Positions 9,066 to 17,302 of a stretch of 64,000 nucleotides of DNA are shown piece after piece. Position 1 is the first letter of the stretch; each line of letters starts with the position of its first letter. Location of the stretch: positions 1 through 64,000 of the forward strand of contig JAXLRI010000012.1 in assembly GCA_046331175.1 (NCBI GenBank), written 5' to 3'. The notes beneath the pieces are model-generated. The model was given only the letters and a program-made list of their open reading frames with translations. It was not told the DNA's origin and did not search any database. This DNA is from JAWKIW01 sp046331175 (GTDB taxonomy: Bacteria; Actinomycetota; Acidimicrobiia; Acidimicrobiales; Acidimicrobilacustridaceae). Both the position numbers and the translations under genes were made by a program.

Positions 9066-9234
9066 GTCGTTCCGCCTTCCCGCCGGTGCCGCCCGCCGAT
9101 GCCGTCGAGGGGCGGGGCCCTTCGTCAGCATCGCCGAGCAGCCTACGACCTGGCGCGCCACGACGCCGGGCGTCGAGGCTCGGCGTCGTGGTCCCGGGTG
9201 AGCGCCGTGGCGGGGCGTTCGGCGTCGCCGCTCG

Positions 9235-9609
9235 CTACGGGATGGTGCACTTCACCTGGCCGTAGGAGGGCTGGCTGAGGCTGCCGCCGTCCATGCGGCA
9301 CATGTCGTTGGCCGTCTTGATGCAGTCGTTGATCTGCATCCACGAGGCCCACGGGCCGCGGGCGGCGACGCAGTCACCCGACCAGCTGTTGTCCTTCTTC
9401 TTCACGTTCACCTGCACCTCGACGGCGATCTTGCCGGTGGTGCTCGGGCCGCCGGCGGGGGCGGCGTAGGCCGTGCCGGCGCCGAGGGCGACCGCCGGGG
9501 CGACGGTCAGCGCGGTGGCGGCGAGGAAGCGGCGCAGGCGGCTCGTGCTGCGACGGGCGGGCTCCTGCTCGGCCGTGGTGGTGGTCCGGGTCGTGGTCGT
9601 GGTGGGCAT
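9235..9609 (-). CDS. Small secreted protein with four cysteines in the mature part
   Basis: 124 residues starting MPTTTTTRTTT, with an AGGAG site upstream. A Thr-rich and Arg-rich n-region leads into a hydrophobic core and a signal-peptidase-like site GAGTAYAAPAG. The mature ~70 residues carry four cysteines (GDCVAARG, NDCIKT, DMCRMD, VKCTIP), enough for two disulfides. No family is recognised. The upstream noncoding part up to 9854 shows nothing clear. Confidence 0.68.
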   Translation of the reverse strand: MPTTTTTRTTTTAEQEPARRSTSRLRRFLAATALTVAPAVALGAGTAYAAPAGGPSTTGKIAVEVQVNVKKKDNSWSGDCVAARGPWASWMQINDCIKTANDMCRMDGGSLSQPSYGQVKCTIP

Positions 9610-9854
9610 CGGGGTCTCCTGTTCCGTGTCTGCGTGGGTGCACGCAGACGCCCCTGAGTCGTCGCCAACGGGTCGCTTACGCCGGCTCGGCGGAAATGGA
9701 TCGACCGACCCATCCGGATGGGGCGCGAGGCCCAGTGCCGGGTCGTCGACCGATCGGCTCGGCGCTGCGGGCCCAGCGTCGCGACCGTTGGGGCGTCGCG
9801 GCCCGGTGCAGCCAGCCACCGCCCCGGCCCGGTCGGCGCCCGGCTCGGCTCAGC

Positions 9855-11828
9855 TCAGCTCGCGGCCGGCGCTGCTCGGTCGGCGCCCGGCTCGGCGTCG
9901 CGGATGGCCTCGAGCGCCGCGACGGCCTCGTCGCGGTCGATGGTGCGGCGCATGGGCGGCACCAGGGCCAGCAGCTCGCGGCGGTACGACTTGGTGGCGA
10001 GTCGCACGTCGAGCACGGCCACGACGCCGACATCGGTGGTGGAGCGGATGAGGCGGCCCGCGCCCTGCGCCAGGCGGGTGGCCGTGGCGGGCAGGTCGAC
10101 GAGGGAGAAGGCGGCGTCGCCGGCCCGGTCGCGCCGGGCGGCGTGCAGCGGTTCGGTGGGGACCGGGAACGGCAGCTTGTCGAGCACGACCAGCGACAGG
10201 GCCCGACCGGGCACGTCGACGCCCTGCCAGAAGCCCATGGTGGCGACCAGCACCGAGGTCTCGTCGTCGCGGAAGCGCTCGAGCAGGCGGGGCTTGGGGG
10301 CGTCGCCCTGCACCATGACGGCCACCGGCTCGCCGTCGGCGCCGCGCACGTCGTCGAGCGCGTCGCGTGCGGCGCGCATCCCGGCGAGGCTCGTGGACAG
10401 GACCAGGGCGCGCCCGCCGGCCGCCTTCACCAGCGCCCGCAGCTCGGTGTCGGCGTGGGCCCGCCACCTCGGATCGCTCGGCACCGGGAAGGGGCGCGGC
10501 ACGTAGAGCAGGGCCTGGGCCCGGTAGTCGAACGGGCTCACCACCTCGAGGCGCTCGGCGCCGGCCAGCCCCAGCCGGTCCGCGGCGGTGGGCGGCAGCG
10601 TGGCCGAGCACAGCACGACGGCACGGTCTCCCCACCACGCGGCCAGGGCGTCGGCGACGTCGAGGCTGGCGCAGCGCAGCACCGACTGGCGCGACGGGCC
10701 CTGGTCCTCGACCCACGCCACCTCGCCCTCGCCCGCTCGCCGCACCACGTGCAGGTCCTCGACGAGTCGGTTGAGCGCCTTGGTGGCGCGATCGCGCTTG
10801 GTCTGCACCGCCGGGCTGTCGGGGACCTTGGCCACCCGTCCGGCCAGGGCGCGCACGCCGGTGCTGAGGGCGTCGAGCGCCTCGGCCAGCTCGGGGGCGT
10901 CGTCGAGGCCCTCGGCGAGGCGGGGACCGCCGCGTGCGTCGCGCCGCTCGGCGTGCTCGGCGTCGAGCAGGTCGCGGTAGGCGTCGGTGAGGGCGTCGAG
11001 GCTCGCCTTGGCGTCGTCGCCGTCGGCGAGCAGCGCCAGGCCGGTGGCGGCGACCCGGCGCACCCGACCGGCCGACACCGCGGCACCGAGCGACTCGGCC
11101 ACCACGTCCTCCAGCTCGTGGGCCTCGTCGACCACGACGACATCGACCTCGGGCAGCAGCACGCCGCCGGAGCCGACGTCGGCGGCGAGCAGGTGCTGGT
11201 TGACGACGACCACGTCGGCGTCGGCGGCCTGCCGCCAGGCGCGCTCGGCGAAGCAGGAGGCGCCCTGCGGGCACTTCGCCGCGCCGGGGCACTCCTCGCT
11301 GCCGACGGACACCGCCGACCACGCGGCCGGGGAGGGCTCGACCTCCAGCTCGGCCCGGTCGCCGCTGGTGGTCGACGCCGCCCACACGGCCAGCTCTACG
11401 ACCTCGGCGGTGCGGGCCGCGTCGGGGTCGAGCAGGCGGCCCTGGTCGCGATCGCCCTGCCACTCGGCCAGGGCCTGCAGGCACAGGTAGTTGCTGCGCC
11501 CCTTGAGCACCGCCCACGAGACCTCTTGGCGGTCGGCGAGGGCGGCGGCGAGCAGCGGGAGGTCCTTGTCGGCCAGCTGGTCCTGCAGTGCCTTCGTGCC
11601 GGTGGCCACCAGCGTCCGCCGGCCGGAGGTCACGGCGGGGACGAGGTAGGCGAGGCTCTTGCCCGTGCCGGTGCCCGCCTGAGCGGCCACGCGGCCGTGC
11701 GAGGCGATGGCCCGGGCCACCGCCTCGGTCATCTGGCGCTGGCCCTCGCGCACCTCGGCCCCCTCGCCGAGCGTGGCCACCACGGCGTCGAGGGCCTCGA
11801 CGGCGCGTTCGGTCGGGTCGGCGGGCAC
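9855..11828 (-). CDS. DinG/XPD-like ATP-dependent DNA helicase
   Basis: 657 residues, superfamily 2. Walker A is AQAGTGTGKSLAYLVPA near residue 40 and the DEAH box is VVVVDEAHELEDV. Between them a cysteine cluster (EECPGAAKCPQGASCF) marks the iron-sulfur domain of the XPD/DinG group. The C-terminal motifs include MVQGDAPKPRLLERF, VATMGFWQGVDVPG and a QGAGRLIRS arginine-finger region. It unwinds DNA 5' to 3', including damaged or R-loop substrates, in repair. A GTG start with AGGAAGGG upstream is used. Confidence 0.92.
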   Translation of the reverse strand: MPADPTERAVEALDAVVATLGEGAEVREGQRQMTEAVARAIASHGRVAAQAGTGTGKSLAYLVPAVTSGRRTLVATGTKALQDQLADKDLPLLAAALADRQEVSWAVLKGRSNYLCLQALAEWQGDRDQGRLLDPDAARTAEVVELAVWAASTTSGDRAELEVEPSPAAWSAVSVGSEECPGAAKCPQGASCFAERAWRQAADADVVVVNQHLLAADVGSGGVLLPEVDVVVVDEAHELEDVVAESLGAAVSAGRVRRVAATGLALLADGDDAKASLDALTDAYRDLLDAEHAERRDARGGPRLAEGLDDAPELAEALDALSTGVRALAGRVAKVPDSPAVQTKRDRATKALNRLVEDLHVVRRAGEGEVAWVEDQGPSRQSVLRCASLDVADALAAWWGDRAVVLCSATLPPTAADRLGLAGAERLEVVSPFDYRAQALLYVPRPFPVPSDPRWRAHADTELRALVKAAGGRALVLSTSLAGMRAARDALDDVRGADGEPVAVMVQGDAPKPRLLERFRDDETSVLVATMGFWQGVDVPGRALSLVVLDKLPFPVPTEPLHAARRDRAGDAAFSLVDLPATATRLAQGAGRLIRSTTDVGVVAVLDVRLATKSYRRELLALVPPMRRTIDRDEAVAALEAIRDAEPGADRAAPAAS

Positions 11829-12005
11829 CAGCCCTTCCTAGCCGAGGGCCCCTCGCCGCGGCACCACCCTCGGCCCCCGCGGACCGGCACGGGTTCGGCA
11901 GGGCTCGGCCGATCGGGCTGCGTGAGGTGGCCGAGGGGGAGGCTGCCGGGCGTCGTCCGACAGCACGGTCGCGAAGGGCAGGCGCGGTGCCCGCTCGACC
12001 TCCGT

Positions 12006-14027
12006 TCAGCGGTCCGGGGGGAGCGTCACCGTGGCCGTGATGGGCCGGTGATCGGGGCGGTCGACGACGATCTGCACCGACGCCGTCGCCAGGTCAGGCG
12101 AGGTGAAGATCCAGTCGGGGCAGTTCTGGTTCGAGGTCGGCACGGTGCAGTGGTCGACGTCCTGGCTGGTGTGGAACCCGGCCGAGAGCGGCAGGTCCAG
12201 CTCCGGCCAGCCGGGTGGGACCTCCCGGGGGTAGGTGTTGAGGTCGCCGAGCAGGATCGTCCGCGGCCTTCCCCCCCAGGCCTCGAGGATCGCTCGGTAC
12301 GACGCCGCCCGCTCGTCGTGGATGGCGGCGTCCGCGCCGTTCTGCAGGTGCCCGCCGAGGACCACGAGCTGCTGGCCACCCCCGGCGTCGATGGTGGCGA
12401 CGACGAAGCTGCGAGCCTGGGTGCCCGCCATCTTGCCCAGGTCGAGGACCTGCGCGTCGGCGATCGGCAGGCGGCTGAGGACGAGGTTGCCGAACTGGGC
12501 ATCGGCCGCAGGGCTCCACACGTACGTCATCCCGAGCCGTCGGCCCAACCACTCGGCCTCGTCCGTCATCCCCGAGAGCGACCAGCCGCGGGCCACCTCC
12601 TCGACGACGAGCACGTCGGGATCGGCCAGCTCGACGTCTCGAGCGAGCTGCTCGAGGTCGAGCTGGCCCTCGGTGACGCCTTGGTCGATGTTGAAGGTCA
12701 TGACCCGCACGGCGCGCGTGCCGTCGGGTGCGGTGGCGAGCGTCGCCGTCGGGGAAGAGGGTGCCGTCGCGGCGATGGCAGAGGCCGCCACCACGCCGAG
12801 CAGGGCCACGGCCGCGGTCGCCCAGGTCGCGACCGGCCGTGCGGTGGAGGCCGCCGGTCGCCCACCGGCGACAGGGCGTGCGGCGCCGGCGAGCACGAAG
12901 AGCAGGCCGAGCAGGGCGGGGATGACCCGGTTGGTCACCGGCAGCGGCTGGATCGTGTGCAGCACGAAGACCATGACGCCGCTGGCGAACACGACGGCGC
13001 CACCGGCGGCGGCCAGCCCGGTGCGGACGATGCCGATGCGTCGCTCGCCCCGCACCGCCCCGGCGACGGCACCGAGCAGGGCGGCGGCCAGCACCTGGGT
13101 CAGGAGGGCCAGGAGCACCACGCCGATCCCGGTCAGCACGGGGAGCACGAACGCGCCGGCGGCGAGGGCGACGCCGCCGAGGATCCGCACCGGGCGTGTC
13201 AGCCCGACCCGGCTCGCCGCGAAGAGGACCAGGAGCCCGACCACGGCGTCGACCATCGCCAGCGCCGTGCCGGCCCCGAGCGGCACGCCGGCCGTGGCAT
13301 CGAGGAAGGCGGGGCTCTGGGTCGTGAACACCAGCACGTACAGGTACGGCCACACCAGGAAGGCGATCAGCGGCCCGCCGCGGTCCTCGTCGACCGGGAT
13401 GATCCGGGCGCGGTGGACGATGACGGTGGCGACGGCCAGGGTGCCGAGCAGGCCGCCCGTGACCAGCAAGGCGACGGGCTCGTCGCGCCACGGCAGGTCC
13501 CAGGTCGCCCCGGTCGACCGGACCACGACGTCCAACGCCACCCCCGTTCCGACCGCGAGCATCGCCGTGGTGCTGCCGTCCTCCCACGCCGACCGGAGGG
13601 CGCTGACGCCGATGGTCACTGCGATCAGCGAGAGCGCCGCCGCGGCCATGGCCAGCGGGAACGGCACGGGCCGGGCGACCTGCACGCCGACGCGGGCGAC
13701 GACGACGGCCGCCACCGCGACGGGCAGCGACGCCGCTGGCCCGACGAGTCGTCGCAGGACGGGGGCGAGCGCCGGAGCGGCGAAGAGGGCGACCACGAGC
13801 AGACCGCCGGTGACCCAGCCGATCTCGTCGCCGACGAAGTAGCCGACGCTGAACACCACCCTGACGCACTCGAGCATGACGACCGTGAGCAGCGTGACCA
13901 GCCCGACGGCTGCGGCCAGCGTCGGGGTCGACGGGGTCGTCGGGGTCGACGGAGTCGGCCCGCCACGCTGCGGGGAGACGGTCGGCGTCGAACGGGCTCC
14001 GACCTGAGCGGTCTGCGTCATCGACAC
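12006..14027 (-). CDS. Polytopic membrane protein fused to an endonuclease/exonuclease/phosphatase domain
   Basis: 673 residues. About residues 35-430 hold a dozen hydrophobic helices with short loops. Residues ~440-673 form an EEP (DNase I-like) domain: VMTFNIDQGV, the metal ligand in DVLVVEEVARGW, LGGHLQNGAD, LLGDLNTYPRE and the terminal DWIFTS ... PDHRPITATV histidine motif. All catalytic landmarks are present. Family members cleave phosphodiesters in nucleic acids or lipids; a membrane location suggests a phospholipid or extracytoplasmic substrate. The start is GTG with AGGAGGTG upstream. Confidence 0.82.
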   Translation of the reverse strand: MSMTQTAQVGARSTPTVSPQRGGPTPSTPTTPSTPTLAAAVGLVTLLTVVMLECVRVVFSVGYFVGDEIGWVTGGLLVVALFAAPALAPVLRRLVGPAASLPVAVAAVVVARVGVQVARPVPFPLAMAAAALSLIAVTIGVSALRSAWEDGSTTAMLAVGTGVALDVVVRSTGATWDLPWRDEPVALLVTGGLLGTLAVATVIVHRARIIPVDEDRGGPLIAFLVWPYLYVLVFTTQSPAFLDATAGVPLGAGTALAMVDAVVGLLVLFAASRVGLTRPVRILGGVALAAGAFVLPVLTGIGVVLLALLTQVLAAALLGAVAGAVRGERRIGIVRTGLAAAGGAVVFASGVMVFVLHTIQPLPVTNRVIPALLGLLFVLAGAARPVAGGRPAASTARPVATWATAAVALLGVVAASAIAATAPSSPTATLATAPDGTRAVRVMTFNIDQGVTEGQLDLEQLARDVELADPDVLVVEEVARGWSLSGMTDEAEWLGRRLGMTYVWSPAADAQFGNLVLSRLPIADAQVLDLGKMAGTQARSFVVATIDAGGGQQLVVLGGHLQNGADAAIHDERAASYRAILEAWGGRPRTILLGDLNTYPREVPPGWPELDLPLSAGFHTSQDVDHCTVPTSNQNCPDWIFTSPDLATASVQIVVDRPDHRPITATVTLPPDR

Positions 14028-14171
14028 GGTCCCACCTCCTGCCAGTCGGGCGATCGCCCACCACCGGTGCCGCGGCAGGTCGTCGCCTCGGCTCCGACGG
14101 TGGCCGGGACGGGCGGTGCACGCCAGGGCAGAAGGCCCTCGCAGGTGGGCTTCGGAGACCCGATCAGGTGG

Positions 14172-14807
14172 TCAGGGCGACGACGGGTCGACGTCGACGT
14201 CGAGGTCCCAGAGGCGGCGCAGGTGGTGCAGGACGACCGGATCGCCCTGGGGGTCGCGGCGGAAGGCGAGGCGGATGAGGCCCTCGGCCACCGCCCACTG
14301 GATCTGGATCTCCAGCTCGAAGTCGGGGTCGTTCGACGCGCCGAGGCCCTGGGTCACCAGGGCGTTGGTGACGAGGAGGACCAGCGGCTCGGCGGCGGTC
14401 GACACGCCCTGGCTCCCGGCCCGACGACCCAGCGGCGACTGCCAGAGGGCCTGGAAGGCCGGCGTCTCGCGGGCGTACCCGATGAGGGTGTCGAGGGCCA
14501 GGTTGGCGGCGTCGCGCTTGCGGCTGAGGGTCTGCGTGCGCAGCTCGGCGGCCAGGCGGGCGCCGATGCGCGAGGCGTGGCGCTGCCCCACCGCCATCAG
14601 CAGCGCGTCGACGTCGGCGAAGTACTGGTAGAGCGTGCCGACGGCGACGCCGGCCCGCTCGGTGACCGCGGTGGTGGTCACCGCCGCCGCACCGTCCTCG
14701 GCGAGGATGGCGTCGGTGGCGTCGAGCAGCGCGTCGACCTTGGCTCGGCTGCGCTGCTGCTGGGGCTGGCGCCGGGCGTCACCACCCTCGACCGCGCCGC
14801 CGTTCAC
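14172..14807 (-). CDS. TetR-family regulator translationally coupled to the decarboxylase
   Basis: 211 residues from GTG at 14807, which overlaps the upstream stop codon as GTGA. The N-terminal helix-turn-helix is visible as RSRAKVDALLDATDAILAED, VTTTAVTERAGVAVGTLYQY and FADVDALLMAV. The C-terminal ligand domain ends LRRLWDLDVDV. The overlap indicates that it is made together with the S1P-lyase-like enzyme and probably controls that operon. A candidate operator is at 16244-16256. Confidence 0.88.
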   Translation of the reverse strand: MNGGAVEGGDARRQPQQQRSRAKVDALLDATDAILAEDGAAAVTTTAVTERAGVAVGTLYQYFADVDALLMAVGQRHASRIGARLAAELRTQTLSRKRDAANLALDTLIGYARETPAFQALWQSPLGRRAGSQGVSTAAEPLVLLVTNALVTQGLGASNDPDFELEIQIQWAVAEGLIRLAFRRDPQGDPVVLHHLRRLWDLDVDVDPSSP

Positions 14808-16198
14808 GCCGGGGCCGCCGGGATGTCCTGCATGTCGTCGAGCAGACCGACCATCACCTCGCGCACGAAGGCGTCGACCTCGGGGGTGGGCCCGCCGGGC
14901 ACGCCGCCGTAGATGGCACCGGAGAAGGGCGTCTCGACGGGCGGGTTCTCGGCGTACGCCACCGCCTCGGCGAGGTCGGTGCGGAAGGCCTCGACGACGC
15001 CGGGCTGGGTCTGCGGGCGGGTGACGCACATGTGGACGGCGTTGGGGTACTGCTGGCCGTTGAAGCGCCAGCCCCGCTCCTTCATGAAGTCGTTGACGTG
15101 GTAGATGTCGAAGTCGTCCGACGTGAACGAGAAGCACCACGTGGGCGACCCCATGAGCCGCAGCTCGGGGTGCGAGGTGACGGCGTCCTGCATGGCGTAC
15201 GAGGTCTCGAAGATGGCCTTGGCGTAGCCCAGGTAGCCCTCGCGGCCGAGGCTGACCATCGACGCCCACGTGGCCGCGATGAGGCCGCCCGACCGGCTGC
15301 CGGCCAGGCCGGGGGACAGGTACTTGCCGCCGGTCCACTCGGTCGACGTGAAGTACTGGTGCGACCGCAGCTCCTTCGTGCGGTAGCTGAGCACCGAGGT
15401 GCCCTTGAGGCCGTACCCGTACTTGTGGGTGTCGGCCGAGATGGAGGTGACGCCCGGCAGGCGGAAGTCGAAGACGGGGATGTCGTAGCCGAGCTCCTGG
15501 CCCCACGGGAGGATGAACCCACCCAGGCAGCCGTCGACGTGCAACCCGATGCCGTGCTCGACGGCGAGGTCGGACAGGGCGGCGATGTCGTCGATGGTGC
15601 CGTACGGGTAGTTGCCGGCCGAGCCGACGAGGGCGATGGTGTTCGGCCCGATGTGCTCGCGCACGAAGTCGACGTCGACCAGCGTGGTGTCCGGGTCGAT
15701 GGGCGCCTTGATGCCCTCGATGCCGAAGAGGTGGCACGCCTTGTCGAAGGCGGGGTGGGCGGTGACCGGGAGGATCACCTGGGGGGCGGTGATGCCCTTG
15801 TCGGCGCGCGCCTGGTCGCGGTAGGCGAGCATGGCGGTCACGATCGAGTCGGTGCCACCCGAGGTGACCGATCCGCACGGCGACCCGTCGGTGGCGGCGT
15901 CGCCGTGGAGCATGTCGAGGGTCATGGCGATGATCTCGGACTCGAACTTGGTGGCGCTCGGGCACATGTCGCGCTGCAGCACGTTCACGTGGGCGAAGGG
16001 CTGGAAGGCCTGGGTGAGGAACTCGTAGTGCTCCATGTCGCCGCAGTACATCGTCCCGGAGCACCGGCCGGTCTGCCACACCTCGTCCTCGGTGGCACCC
16101 ATCCAGCGCAGCTCCTCGAGGATCTCCTCGCGGGGACGGCCGTGGTCGGGCATGGACCGGATGGTGCCGAAGCGGTCCTCGTACGGGTGGCTGGCCAT
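14804..16198 (-). CDS. Sphingosine-1-phosphate-lyase-like pyridoxal-phosphate enzyme
   Basis: 464 residues, fold type I PLP enzyme. Key motifs are VTSGGTDSIV (~112-121), the cofactor aspartate in HVDGCLGGFILPWG (Asp222) and the Schiff-base lysine in SISADTHKYGYGLKG (Lys259). These resemble the S1P lyase branch of group II decarboxylases more than glutamate decarboxylases. S1P lyases split phosphorylated long-chain bases into an aldehyde and phosphoethanolamine. The eukaryotic N-terminal membrane helix is absent. An AGGGGGA site supports the ATG at 16198. The true substrate is unproven; another amino-acid decarboxylation is possible. Confidence 0.8.
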   Translation of the reverse strand: MASHPYEDRFGTIRSMPDHGRPREEILEELRWMGATEDEVWQTGRCSGTMYCGDMEHYEFLTQAFQPFAHVNVLQRDMCPSATKFESEIIAMTLDMLHGDAATDGSPCGSVTSGGTDSIVTAMLAYRDQARADKGITAPQVILPVTAHPAFDKACHLFGIEGIKAPIDPDTTLVDVDFVREHIGPNTIALVGSAGNYPYGTIDDIAALSDLAVEHGIGLHVDGCLGGFILPWGQELGYDIPVFDFRLPGVTSISADTHKYGYGLKGTSVLSYRTKELRSHQYFTSTEWTGGKYLSPGLAGSRSGGLIAATWASMVSLGREGYLGYAKAIFETSYAMQDAVTSHPELRLMGSPTWCFSFTSDDFDIYHVNDFMKERGWRFNGQQYPNAVHMCVTRPQTQPGVVEAFRTDLAEAVAYAENPPVETPFSGAIYGGVPGGPTPEVDAFVREVMVGLLDDMQDIPAAPA

Positions 16199-16243
16199 GG
16201 TCGTCGTCCCCCTGTCGGTGCGCCGACGGCGTCGGCACAAACA

Positions 16244-16256
16244 TGAATTTCCTTCA
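16244..16256. promoter_or_regulatory. Dyad in an AT-richer patch upstream of the decarboxylase operon, candidate operator
   Basis: TGAA-TTTCC-TTCA is an inverted repeat inside the AT-richest stretch of the local intergenic DNA, 46-58 nt upstream of the decarboxylase ATG. A perfect GC-rich dyad GCCGAC-GGC-GTCGGC lies at 16222-16236. Either could bind the TetR protein encoded at the end of the operon. Confidence 0.3.
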
Positions 16257-16401
16257 GGTTAGTGCGGATCGGGCCCCATGACCAGCAGGTCCGCGGCGTG
16301 CCGCGCCACCCGGCGCGCGCGAGGCGTGCGGCCGCGACCGCGCGTGGTCCTCGGGGTGGGTCCGATGGCCTAACCTGCGCGCCGACCAGAAGGGGGAGGC
16401 C

Positions 16402-17262
16402 ATGAGGAGAGGGATCGCGGTCGGGGTGCTCACCGGGGCGCTGGCGGTCGCCGCGGGCTGCTCCGGCTCGAGCGGATCGTCGGCCACCACGGCGGCGGAC
16501 GGCTCGGCCACCACCGTCGCCGCCATCCGGTCCTCGGGCACGACCCAGCCGACTCGTCCGCTGCGCATCCTCGTCACCAACGACGACGGCGTCGGGGCGG
16601 CCGGCATCGATGCGGTGACCAACGGCCTCACGTCGCTCCCCGGCACCGAGGTCGTCGTCGTGGCACCGGCCACCAACCAGAGCGGCACCGGCGGCAAGAC
16701 CACCGCCGGCGAGGTGACGGTGCGCGATGCGACCACGGCCAGCGGCGTCACCGCCAAGGCCGTCGAGGGCTACCCGGCCGACACCATCACCGTGGCCATC
16801 GACCGCAACGGCATCCCGTGGAAGCCCGACCTGGTCGTGTCCGGCATCAACGCCGGTCAGAACCTCGGTCCCTTCGTCGAGGTCTCCGGCACCGTCGGCG
16901 CCGCCCGGGCCGCGGTCGCTCGCGGCGTCCCCGCCCTGGCGGCCAGCCAGGGCCTCGCCTCCCAGCCCGACTTCCCCTGGGCGGTGACCCTCGTGAACCA
17001 GTGGGTCGAGCAGCACCGGGCGGCCCTGCTGGCCGGCACGGCCCCGGCCCAGGTCGACAACCTCAACGTGCCGACCTGCCTCACCGGCACGAAGCAGGAG
17101 CTGGTCTCGGTCCCGGTGGCGTCGGACATCACCGGCATCGACCTCACCAAGACCGACTGCCCCGGCACCGGCCCGGTGGCCAACGACGCCCAGGCGTTCG
17201 CCGCCGGCCACCCCACGTTGTCCCAGCTGGGCGCCGCGCCCACCAGCACGACGGCACCCTGA
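16402..17262 (+). CDS. Exported SurE-like phosphatase, probable lipoprotein
   Basis: 286 residues. An N-terminal signal with lipobox-like AVAAGC (Cys near 20) is followed by a Ser/Thr linker to about residue 50. The rest is a SurE domain: RILVTNDDGVGAAGI holds the metal-binding DD pair, and VVSGINAGQNLG with VSGTVGAARAAVARGVPALA completes the active-site set. SurE proteins are normally cytoplasmic 5'/3'-nucleotidases or polyphosphatases; here the enzyme seems to face outside. An AAGGGGGAGG ribosome-binding site precedes the ATG. A second, cytoplasmic SurE is at 41488-42357. Confidence 0.85.
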   Translation: MRRGIAVGVLTGALAVAAGCSGSSGSSATTAADGSATTVAAIRSSGTTQPTRPLRILVTNDDGVGAAGIDAVTNGLTSLPGTEVVVVAPATNQSGTGGKTTAGEVTVRDATTASGVTAKAVEGYPADTITVAIDRNGIPWKPDLVVSGINAGQNLGPFVEVSGTVGAARAAVARGVPALAASQGLASQPDFPWAVTLVNQWVEQHRAALLAGTAPAQVDNLNVPTCLTGTKQELVSVPVASDITGIDLTKTDCPGTGPVANDAQAFAAGHPTLSQLGAAPTSTTAP

Positions 17263-17302
17263 TCGGGCGACGCCCCGATCCGGCCGTCGCCGGATCGCGG
17301 CG

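Noticed and set aside
9696..14912. Very long open frame (1738 codons) on the plus strand
   Set aside because: Gly/Arg/His-rich composition typical of a shadow in high-GC DNA; it is antisense to the helicase, EEP and TetR genes.
16222..16236. GCCGAC-GGC-GTCGGC palindrome as a main operator
   Set aside because: Such GC-rich dyads are expected by chance at this base composition; kept only as a secondary candidate.
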